Source of the DNA: Mytilinidion resinicola
Lineage: Eukaryota > Ascomycota > Dothideomycetes > Mytilinidiales > Mytilinidiaceae
Direction: 5' to 3'
NCBI RefSeq assembly: GCF_010093595.1
Contig: NW_022985437.1
Coordinates: forward strand, 1,141,380-1,205,379
DNA length: 64,000 nt
Each line of letters starts with the position of its first letter. Positions within the stretch are counted from its first letter, which is position 1. Position numbers and translations under genes: made by a program. The notes beneath the pieces were generated by a model. The model did no database searches, was not told where the DNA came from, and saw only the letters and a list, made by a program, of their open reading frames with translations. Below are positions 32,277-42,152 of the stretch, piece by piece.

Positions 32277-35200
32277 TCAAGATGGTCGCCAAGAGTTCCA
32301 TAATCGTTTCTTCTGGATCTTGAGATTTGTGTCGATTTTGACTGCTTCATCGGCGGTATAGAAAGATTTCGTTGTGTCAGAGGACTCGGTTGGGGTACCT
32401 AGATCCATATCATCTTCAAGATCCACGGATGACGGTAAACCTCTTGCAAGAAGTGATTCTGTTATGGAGTGGCTACGACACGGCAATGCTGATCTCGGCG
32501 TTGGGTTCAGTCTTCGAAAGGCTGCAACGGAGGTCCTGACGATTTCCGGATGTGCATATCCCCATTTAAGCAGCCAACCGACCCTATAGTTTCGCATGCG
32601 GTCAATTGCAGTCAACCCGCGCTTATTTCGAATAAAAGGATCAGCACCTCCGTCGATGAGAAGTTGCAGGATGAAGGACGAAGGTGAGTGTTCTTCCCAA
32701 GTATATCCACTCCGTTGGTAATTGCCTTCATTGCTATGAATCCCAGGAAGTGCCGACATTGTTTCCACATCATCCCCGAAGACGCTATCCTGATGGTCTT
32801 GCTCGAGTGGGATAGCTTGTCGCTGGACCGCCCAATGAAGAGGAGTGTTCCCTCCTAAGGACTTCATCCGAGCAAGTTCGTTGTTCGTTGCGTCAAGTAA
32901 TACCTGAATAGCGCTTGGATGTCGTGCGAAGCGCGCAGCAAGATGTAAGGGAGTTAGGCCTCCCTTAGTCGTCAACATCGGATCCGCACCGCGAGTGAGG
33001 AGGCCAACGAGCAAATCTCGTTTACACAATTGAGGCGCATAGCATATGTAGTGAAGCGCTGTATATCCAAACTGATCCTGAGCGTTGATATCGACCCCAT
33101 GCTTCGCATAAAACTCAGCTTGCGCAAGCATCAACCCTTGGCTGACATCCGTGCTACTATCCCGCACCGAGAAATTCCTTATTGTTGCCACAAACAATAG
33201 GTGGAGGGCTGTTCTTCCTTGTCCATCTCTGTCCTCAAATATTGCACTATCCGCTATCATCCTGTTCAGAATGCGACGGTCACCAGTAATGAATGCGGCC
33301 TCGGTCGCGCTGATAAATTCCTTGAGGTCTGGTTTTCGGAGGTGCATGATCTTCTCAAGGACACCAAAATGGCCGCTCCATGCCGAGTTTGTGATTATTT
33401 CTTTGTACTCTTTTCCGTCGAGAGATGTAATTTTAAAGTACTCTACTAGTAGATCGAACGCGCCTTCGTGACCGCCCCGTACTGCGAGAAGTACTGCACG
33501 TCGAATTGTTGGGGTGACGGAACGGTAGATGTTTGAGTTCTTTTCGAGCAGCATTCTCAGGCATCGGGTAAGGCCAAATACACTGAAAACCTCGATGATG
33601 GAAATCTCTGCTTCCAGGTTCTGGCCAAGTCCTTCCACACCCCAATAACGAATTAGTGTATAACAGAAGCCCTCAGGGCGGCGGTTCTATAGTTGGACAA
33701 ATATTTAAATACCGCTTAATAGTCTCTTGTTTAATTCTTCAGTTTCGGGTGTTCTGTTAATAGCCTGCTTTAAATGGGCGTACCAATTCCGCAAGGCGTA
33801 CTCAAGAAAAGGTATGTTTTCGATGGCATGGAGCCGTTGATATTCCTCCCCCGCGCTCAGATGTCCGGTTGGAAGCTTTATCTTGGACCTCACGGTTGCG
33901 TATATAAGCGCTAAGCAGATAGCAGCAATATCCGTGTGAGCGTTCCAAGGATTTGGAAGAATATTTGAGGTAGCTCGATTTTCAGACAGCATCGCAAGGT
34001 ATTGTTTTGCAGTAATGTGAATGAAAGACACGGGAGCTTCGTCTTCTTGGAATTGTACCATCGTACTTATAGATTGGAGCTCTCTTTTCGTTTCATTTAA
34101 ATCACTTTCGTTTAAAGCCTCAGCCAAAGCGATAGGGGTTGGTGGACGAGCTTCCAAGGTGTAGCACGCATAAGCGATGTCGCGGGGAGTTATATCTCCG
34201 ATCGAGTACGCCAGATATTTTAGCAGCCGCTGCTTCTCGGGCCGCAGGTTATATAAGAGATGCTTAAACAGTTTCCCATACAATGCTCCTAAATTTGCCG
34301 GGATATACCTGAGAACCTGCTCTAAAGAGCCGTAGTTTGCGCCTTCGATCTCTCGGAGTAGTAGTACCACCGGGAGAAACATCCCGGAGCGCTCGCTCAG
34401 TAATTTTTCGAGAATCTGCTCTTTTTTTTCGGTAGAGTAGTACATCAGCTTGGCGATCCTAGCAACCTCTGTGCGGATATAGAGTCCTATATCATCGTTG
34501 ATACGGTCCTCTAGGTGCTCCAACTTCTCATAGCGAAAAGCTTGTGGTGCTTGTGCAGAGTATCGCGAGTATATTTTCTCAAGCTCGGGGTTCGTCCGGC
34601 TTGAAAACAAGATTTTGATGTAGAGATTTTGGGCTACGGATCCGTGGAAAAGTCGAAGCAATTCGGGTTGAGACTGGATATCGCATTCATCCAGTGCATC
34701 AATAACGAGGAACAGCGTATCGATCTTGGCTTCTTCCATAAGCTTACAGAATATGTTCCAGAGTTGAAAGGAAGGGCGGGATTTCCCAGATTTCGGTGTC
34801 CAATTATGTGTAGCTTCTGCGACCATGTAAAGATTGCGATCGAACGTGCAGGTGTTATTTTTCGCCTTGGGAAACTGGACAAGCAATTGATGAATGGCGA
34901 CGGAAAGCACGCTACTCGCGGTGCTGTTCAGCCCATTAACGCAGAAGCTATGAACCATAGCACTTCTACGCCCTACTTCATACACGGATCGACGGCTTAA
35001 GAGTTCTTTCACCAAGTGGGTCAGAGCAGTCGACTTTCCCATCCCAGGGCTTCCGGACAGCCAGAGAATAGAGGGCCATTTTCGGGCGCACCACCACGAC
35101 GTCGCTTCGCAACTAAGTATCCATTCGCAGGTAGAGGAGTGTCTTTCATCAGCAATCTTTTGAAACCTCTCGTCATAATCAGACGGTCTAAATGATGCCA

Positions 35201-36417
35201 TCCATCTCGATGAAAATCCAGTTAGTGGGTCAGTGACGGGGCCGGATCTTCGCGGTAATTGTAAGCGCATATCAATAGGTACACCCCGGCCTTGAAACAT
35301 CTCTAGTAAGGTTAATTCTAAGGAAGTTAGCCTAAATAAGAGTGCCATTGATGTATTGCTAAGCTCTGCATATAACGCAGCCCATTGCAAAGTAAACCTA
35401 TCACTAACCTTCAGACACACTTTTCCTTTTAACTACATCTGACTGTGTTCTGCAGAGCAGTTCCCTGGTAAATGCGGCCGCATTTCCAGCTGCGTAAGAC
35501 TTCCACATGTTGTTCTTGTGCGAGTCTGCGTAGTCAGAGACGCCGCGGATGACCAGACACTTCCTGTTAACGTCGACGCCCGCGGCTTCCATCTCAACGC
35601 ACAGCGCCCCGTCGCATCTGGCGCCAATCACATCTCTCTGCTCGCCGTCCTGGATGACCGCATTACCCGTCGCGATCCTCCCTCGATGGAAGACGAGCTC
35701 ATGCTCGTCGTCTGCGCTCCGCTGCGGTCGCTGGACGAGCTCAGTCCCATCGCATGCCGCACAATTGGATTTGTAGTCTCCGATGTGATAGTATGTGGCC
35801 TTGAAGAGCCGGTCGTGCTCGAGGCCAGGACGAGCGAACTTGTGGGGGAACTTCTTGTGCTTCTGCAGTCGCTGAAGCTGATCAGCGAACGTCGTTCGAC
35901 CCAGCTCATGGTCCGACGCGAGGACGCCGAGCGCGTTCGTGAGTCTCCACTCTGGGTCCTGCATCGTGCCGACCAGTTCAAACTGGCCACCCACCTTCAA
36001 CCTGCCCCGGTCGTGGTAGACGCACGCCGGCTTCTCGTCGCCAGGCCACCCGACCACCACATCTCTCAGGTGGATGTCCTCAAGCGGATCCTCAGATGGC
36101 GGTGAACGAGGGATCCCACCTCCGATGCCGACGAGGACGGCCATCCTGATGTTAGGGAACGTCTTGAACATAAATCCCGTCAGCCGCCCGGCATTGACGT
36201 TGCCCGTCTCGCCCTGCGGACAGGTCGCGACCACGACGGCATGGCCGTTAATCGCGCCGCAGATGTACGTGTTTTCGTCGTAGTGCGTGTCGTACGGTGG
36301 GGTGGGGTGCTCCTTGTCTAGCATCAGCCGCGCCGGCAGCAGCTCGACGTCGATGAGCGGGCATATCCACGCGACGTGGTAGTCGGCGCAACTGAGTTGC
36401 TTGCTGCTCGATGCCAT
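32277..36417 (-). CDS. NLR-like STAND protein: PNP-NACHT-ankyrin
   Basis: Proposed exons are 36417-35409, 35317-33713 and 33631-32277, giving 1322 residues. Exon 1 is a nucleoside-phosphorylase-like effector domain (residues 1-336: VLVGIGGGIPRSP, and VEMEAAGV with CLVIRGVSDYADSHKN). The NACHT domain follows: CEWIL lead-in, P-loop GSPGMGKST near 425, Walker B LFLVIDALDECD near 540. The C-terminal third holds at least four ankyrin units (GRTALHLLF, GYTALHYI, GLTPLHLAARFA, GNTPLHWAV). Intron 1 has a GTTAGT donor; its acceptor is TTAG (35318) or CTAG 15 bases on. The NACHT and ankyrin parts are in one frame but separated by TAA (33705) and TAG; an 81-nt intron (33712-33632, GTATTT donor, CTAAT, AAG acceptor) removes both and keeps phase. 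If that intron is not used, the protein ends at 33705 without ankyrins. Such proteins are thought to mediate allorecognition or defence in fungi. Confidence 0.8.
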
Positions 36418-36940
36418 AAGTTGGAGATGTGGTCGGGTTGAAGCGGTGTGAACACCAGATATCGCGGCACAGGAGACACACCCTTTTCCTCAGGATGGGC
36501 CGAAGGAGATGTGCAGAAAGCATCATTTCAGCCTGGTTGCTGCCTCTTCAGCCTTCTGTCGCGGTGATGGCCAGTCAGCTGTGAGGTGTGCCTTTGCGCC
36601 ACATATGGTGGCGCCGCGTGATTGGCGCTGCAGGCGCTGGACCTCTCAACCCATACGTCATTCTTCTTTCAGCTTCTTCTGAGCGATCAATATTCCGCAC
36701 TGCATCTGTTCCAGCCTTGCACTTTTTGTGAGGCATGTACTGCGCCCTCGGTGGAATGGGCGACTGGGCGATCGGGCAGGTAGCTATTCAAGCTAGCAGC
36801 TGGATCGGCTGCGGCAGCAAGAAGAGGTAACATCCTATCAATTCTTAGTTTGCGGGGATAAGACGGCAAGCTTTTGCCTTCGGTGGCGTGGTTAAGGTAT
36901 AGGTACACAGCTTCGTCCTGTGGTCTACAGAATTCGCCTG
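36418..36940. promoter_or_regulatory. upstream region of the NLR-like gene
   Basis: 523 bases between the ATG and the right repeat arm. It presumably carries the promoter; no specific element is claimed. Confidence 0.4.
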
Positions 36941-37139
36941 CGCTACCAGGGAGGACGGCCGACCCGCTCCGGCCATACGCTTGTGGGGCTCCAAACTCTG
37001 ATAGAAGTACTCTTTGGTACAGTGGTAAATCACGTGCCTTGGTCTGTGGCGTAATCGTGGCTGGAATGCTAAGACTCGCATTCGTACCCCTGCTTGCCGG
37101 CTGGAGCAAAACGGTGTTGCAACAACGGGCAAGGGTGAA
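36941..37139 (-). repeat. right arm of the ~198-bp inverted repeat
   Basis: Reverse complement of 31318-31515, differing at about 11 positions and one gap (near 36976-36983). See the left arm for details. Confidence 0.85.
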
Positions 37140-38357
37140 GAATATAATACAGTTAGGTAAATGTATAATACTCTACTACGTAAGCGCACTAAATCCGTGC
37201 GCCAAGACACCGAGCAATCCTTTGCACGGAGAAACTTTATTATGCATGCCTTTCAGGGCGGAGGGTTTTTAAAGCTCGGAGCTATCTTCTTTCTTAATAG
37301 AATTATTGTCCTAAGGCTCCGAAATCTAAAACTGTGTAAATAGTCGTAGTGGAGCAGGGGTGCAACACTGATATGGTTCTGGATGCCGTGAACGGAACGA
37401 TCGACAGCATGACCAGGATCGTCGTATTTTTCTGGTTGCAGACTGGTCTCCTGAGGAAAAATGTCTAAAGAACATTAACATATTGGCTATGACTTCATAG
37501 GCTCACGAGGAAAGACTTAAGATGCCCGAATAATATATTTTTCTCGGCACGGGGAGTTTCTCGCCACCTAGGGACGCACCTTAGAAGGTTTGTCGAAGAC
37601 GCTGAGTGGATGTGTCGGCTGCATTGCCACGAGGTCGTTAGGGTGCGGTGGACGCTGGAACGGGAAAGGCGCCAGTAGAGGGGAGCCATAAGGCTGGAAT
37701 GGCTTTCCGTTGACGGACGTTAGCGACCAGAAGACATTACCAACACGAGGGAATCTTTGAGGCGACAGCGACCTCTGGCTGCTTCTAGATGTGGCTTCCA
37801 CGAGGCTCCCAGGAGGAGACGCGGTAATCAGCTTCGGACTCGTCAAATCATCTCAACTCGTGCCCCTAGATGCAGCAAAACACCCGCACTAACAGGACTA
37901 CCTATCCCTTCTCAATGAAAATGCATTCTTTCAAGCGAGACAATGAATGCGGCAGAGTGAAAGCAAGTCTAGTGGGGTGAAGATTTTGGGATGATGTTTG
38001 GGTCGAACAATACTAAGGGGAACAATACTAACGGCAAATTTGCGCCACCAAAAGCAGCGCCCGTCCAATCTTCCACGTTTCCAAGGACCAACACGACTTT
38101 CAGAACAGACATTCAAGATGATTTCTTTATTCGACCTTCGAACAAGCTTCCAAGATATACCGAGTCTCTATCAAAGGCTCTACCGAGCTCTAGGTATAAG
38201 AACCTCTTCGAAGTTGCTCGAGATGAACTTTCTTTCCTCACCCACCAGAACATACAATCATTTACAGTACGATCTATCCAAATACTCAAACACTCCAACG
38301 AACATCAAACTGACACACAGACTCAGGTTTAACCAACTACCCAACCAACCAAGCAAC
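37140..38357. other. intergenic and leader-like sequence before the CaaX micro-ORF
   Basis: 37140-37900 shows nothing recognisable. From about 38230 the sequence becomes CAA/ACC-rich without G (AACCAACTACCCAACCAACC type), the composition of fungal 5' leaders, and leads into the ATG at 38358. A longer frame (from 37998) is in phase with the micro-ORF but looks like chance reading of the leader. Confidence 0.45.
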
Positions 38358-38408
38358 ATGTCTCAATCCGCTGGCACTACTGGAGGCTCCGGCTGCACCG
38401 TCATGTAA
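38358..38408 (+). CDS. possible 16-residue CaaX-box microprotein
   Basis: The frame reads MSQSAGTTGGSGCTVM followed by TAA. The last four residues, CTVM, satisfy the CaaX rule for farnesylation (terminal Met). The ATG has a good fungal context (AGCAACATGTC) and ends an extended leader-like, G-poor sequence. Codons are those preferred in highly expressed fungal genes (GGC, TCC, ACC, GTC). Lipopeptide mating-pheromone precursors of ascomycetes are similarly short and end in a CaaX box, but their last residues normally include an aromatic residue near the Cys, missing here. So it could be a pheromone-like precursor, another prenylated peptide, or chance. The alternative is an in-frame N-terminal extension beginning at the ATG at 38118. 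Confidence 0.4.
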   Translation: MSQSAGTTGGSGCTVM

Positions 38409-39691
38409 ATTCCTTTTACACCAGATGCATGATCGATCGTCCGCGCCCGTCGGCTTCGACAATCGACCACAAACCCTCAGTCGGTGACCTGGTCCCCATC
38501 CACGCCCCTGCATGCATCCAGACGCCTCAGACTCGTTCTGAGCGCTGCCGCGTACACATGCCCCCGGGGGGGACGGACCTTGGACTGAATCGAAGCCGGA
38601 TGAACGCCCGCCCCATCTGCCTCCTCCATCTCTCGCAGGGTCAGGAGAGCAGAGCCAGCCGCCGGAGATCACACAACAAACCCCAGATCCTGTCTTGACC
38701 ACGAACACAACCTTCTTCGCTTCGACCAAACCCCCATTTCATAGACTCTACACCACCTCAGCCAAAGACGGACGGCGTCAGAACCGCCGCTTTTGGTTCG
38801 AAGAAAGCCACATGCCCCGCGCGGCCTCCTCTCCCCAGGGGACCGGTGCTTTTCAACCTACCTGAACCCCGACATACTTCTTCTCTTGGGACGCTACGGT
38901 TCTTCTTCGACACATTCTGGACCGCGGTTTTTTTTGCGAGGAGTTTCTGCTTCGTACGATGACCTTTTGGGACGGCGTGTGGAGGTGGGGGTGGAGGTCT
39001 TCTTTTGCCAAGTTTAGCTTGGAATTACACTCTTTTACCAATCGACTCTTGACCTCTTGATGCACTGTGACTGATGACTTTGTGACTTTTCGACTTCTGA
39101 CTACGCTTTGATACTCGCTTACTTACTCTCCTAATTTGCGAGGCACAGACCACCTAACTTTTGTTCTGAGACCTCTTTCCGGCGGTGGACGTTGCAAAAG
39201 GGGCATTGTGCCTTTGTTCGAGGACTTCGCCATTAGTATTGTTCTTTAGCGTCACGTGGCCTGGCTTTGTAGCTTTGGCTTTTCGTGGCACGGAGCGACG
39301 TGCGACACATACCAAAGAAACCTCATCAGTTTTCGTAAGGTAGACCGCTTGGTGGCAGGCAGAACACCGGAAGTTCGTGAAACCGAAGACAAAAATCTAT
39401 AACATATTTTGGATTACTCTACCGAGCCTCGATTGAATTTCGAAAATCTTTTGTTACACGCTGCCATGCAAGACAAAAGAGCTCAAACGAAGCTTCTCGA
39501 AAAAGGAGACTAAACGGAGAGGGAGCAAAACCAAGGCATACTAAAAAACCCACAGGAATACAAAGTGTGGAGGCTTGGCGATAAAACAAGTGTCATTGTA
39601 CAAGATAGCTCGCTCCCCCCAGCTGCCCCCTACTTACTCAACCACACGGCAAAATGCTCCGCAAAAGTAATCATCTCGGCCCCTCTCTCGT
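38409..39691. other. 1.3-kb region without a gene
   Basis: It is rich in C and T on the plus strand, with runs such as TTTTTTTT near 38928. It could be a long 3' untranslated region of the transcript that would carry the micro-ORF, plus the 3' end of the E2 gene transcript. No ORF is credible. Confidence 0.4.
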
Positions 39692-41444
39692 TTATAGCAT
39701 CAACTCCAGAGGGTTCTCGATGACCTTCTTCAGTTCCTTCATGAACTCCCCCCCGACCGCTCCGTCGACAACCTTGTGGTCGAAGCTGCTGGTGATAATG
39801 ATCTGATCGTCCCACTCGACACCAACGGTGCCGTCTTCTGCCTCCTCGCCTGGCACAGCGACCTTCTTTGTAGTACCGATTGCGACGATGGTTGCCTGAG
39901 GAGGGTTGATGACAGCGGTGAATCGGTCAATCGCAGAGTTCATTCCCATGTTGGAGATGGTGATGGTTCCGCCCTGGTACTCTTCTGGCTTGAGCTTGCC
40001 GTCGCGAGCACGTTTGCCGAGATCCTTGATCTGCGCGGAGATGGATTGCAAACCTAGAGAGCCGACATTCGCTACGATGGGCGTCATGAGACCGATAGGG
40101 GTGGCAACGGCGACTGAGACATCCACGACGTTATGTTGGCGGATGACCGTCTGGCCATCGACTTCACGCCAGGATGAGTTGGCGGCAGGAACCTTGCGGC
40201 CGGCGATGGCCAGTGCTTTGACGAGGAAGTCGTTGACCGAGAGCTTGTACTTTCCGTCAGAAGCGGCATTGAGAGCTTCCCGGAGCTTGAGAAGCTTGGA
40301 GACGGAGATTGTAGAGGCGACAAAGTAATGCGGGTTCTTGTTAAAGCTCTCTGTGAGTCGATTGGCAATCGTCTTGCGCATGCTTGACGCAGGAATGTCT
40401 TCGTAGGTGGGAGGGCCGGTAGTGGCACCACCTGTGGGAGGAGCTCCACTAGTGGGCTTGTATTTCTCGACATCCGACTTGGTGATTTTGCCGCCAGGGC
40501 CGGAGCCCTTCAAGCTTGCAAGAGGAACACCCTTCTCCAGCGCAAGCTTCTTGACAGCAGGGGAGTATGGAGATCCGCGATCTAAGGACGTTTCGAGCCT
40601 ACCGCCAGTTGACGTTGATTCCTCTGGTTCAGGGGCGGGCGAAGATGACTTTGGTGTTGCGGGGGTATCTGGGGTGTCCGAGGGAGGCTCGCTGGATTCA
40701 GAGGCTTCTTCCTTTGGCGCAGAGGATGGGGAGGCTTTGTCGCCGCCAGCGTCCTCGGCAGAGAAGGACTCGAAAGCAGAGACGTCTTCGCCTTCTTCAA
40801 CCATAACGGCGATAGGCTTGTGTGGAGTTAGTGATAGATTCAATTGAAGCAAGTGGCTTAGATTCTGTATCCGAAACCACTGCCAGGACAGATCTGCTGT
40901 TGAGCAGCATTGGAGGTACTCACGCTTCCCACTGCAACGTCCTTCTCACCAGACTCCTTGAGAATCTTGGCGATGGTGCCTTCCTCTTGGAACTCGAAGT
41001 CCATTTGCGCCTTGTCTGTCTCAATCTCCACCAAGACATCGCCAGGAGCTATGCTATCGCCAACTTTCTTCTGCCATGTGCCAATGTTTCCTGCGGTCAT
41101 GGTCGGGGAGAGTGCCGGCATGCTGACGACGGTGTGGGGGGGAAATGCTGCCAGAAAAGCTCAATTAGCTTCGACGCCTTGTTTGACACATTGGAGCCTA
41201 GTTCTGGAGCATTGCTGGCTTACACTTGGAGGCATAGTATCGCGACAGAGCTGACAGCGCAGGAGTCCGTCGTCTAGAGCGCCAAAATGTCAGCGAGGCT
41301 TCATACAAGGACGGGAGAGGGGGACAGGGCGGCGTACGCGACGAATTCCTGGCACCTCGACGTGCTGTAGCCTCCTCTTAGAGCAATTCCGCCTCGCAGA
41401 CTTAATTGTCCGGAAGAGCGCGATAGGATGGTGGTCGCGGACAT
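39692..41444 (-). CDS. pdaB/LAT1: dihydrolipoamide acetyltransferase, E2 of pyruvate dehydrogenase
   Basis: Four exons by phase: 41444-41338, 41273-41224, 41147-40924 and 40816-39692; 501 residues. The first ~55 residues, rich in Arg and Ser, are a mitochondrial presequence ([13 protein letters not shown]...SRYYASK). Then [20 protein letters not shown] opens the lipoyl domain, with the lipoylated lysine in [10 protein letters not shown] Pro/Ser/Glu linker follows, then the peripheral-subunit-binding domain ([16 protein letters not shown]...[11 protein letters not shown]), and the catalytic domain with [13 protein letters not shown] carrying the HxxxDG active site. The enzyme transfers acetyl groups to CoA in the matrix and forms the complex core. 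The gene symbol follows yeast LAT1. Intron 3 (40923-40817) has a good branch (CACTAAC) but its acceptor is AAG rather than CAG or TAG. The start is 708 bases from the divergent Sec7 gene. Confidence 0.93.
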
Positions 41445-42152
41445 TGTGACGGGGATGCCGCTGGGGGCGGGACGAGATGGGAGGGCGACGAGGGCGACAG
41501 ACGACGGGCGGAGGGGCAGGGAATGGAGCTCTTCAGCGGCAGACGCCTCCGAGAGATGAAAGAGATGGAGTAGAGGGGGTGGGAGTTGGTGTTGTCGGTC
41601 CGCTCAACAATCAGAAAAGTGTCGAGCGAGCTCGGGCATCGGGGTTTTGATGGGGATGCGGCAGCAGAAAGCCACCTGGGCACAGGAACCCGACTGCAGC
41701 CAATATGTCCACCACGGCGCCCCGAGACAGGGCCGGAAGGGTTGACAGGATCAACAGGGACGCGAATGTCTTTCGTCTGATTCTACATAGTTTCTAGAGC
41801 CCCCGCGGCTTCCTGCAGCTGTTCGCAGGGGACGATGGCTCTCATGAACGTGAATCCACTCGTGGCTCGGACCGGCCCTGTGGCTGTGGTCGCTGATTCC
41901 CTGGCGCGCTGAGTAAGGTGAGGCTGAAATAATAGCAATCCCTCGACGTTACCAGTTCTGTCCACAGGTATCTACACAGCGAGAAGGACTCCCGCTTCTT
42001 CTGCCATTCTTACACCTTGCCCAGTCTCGCGCCTGATCGGTAGGCCCAGACGTCCTCGACCCCACTTTCCCCCCTCGAAATGCTACTCTGAAGCGCCTAC
42101 CAGGCCTCAAAGAAGCTCCATCCAGCATACGCGGCACCCTGAATAGACCACC
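41445..42152. promoter_or_regulatory. divergent promoter between E2 and Sec7 genes
   Basis: 708 bases separate the two start codons. Pyrimidine-rich stretches precede the Sec7 ATG (near 42000-42130). Both genes are housekeeping, which fits a shared control region, but no specific site is claimed. Confidence 0.5.

Noticed and set aside
37998..38357. Longer frame in phase with the CaaX micro-ORF
   Set aside because: Composition just upstream of 38358 is that of an untranslated leader, and residues before it resemble no protein; kept only as an alternative.
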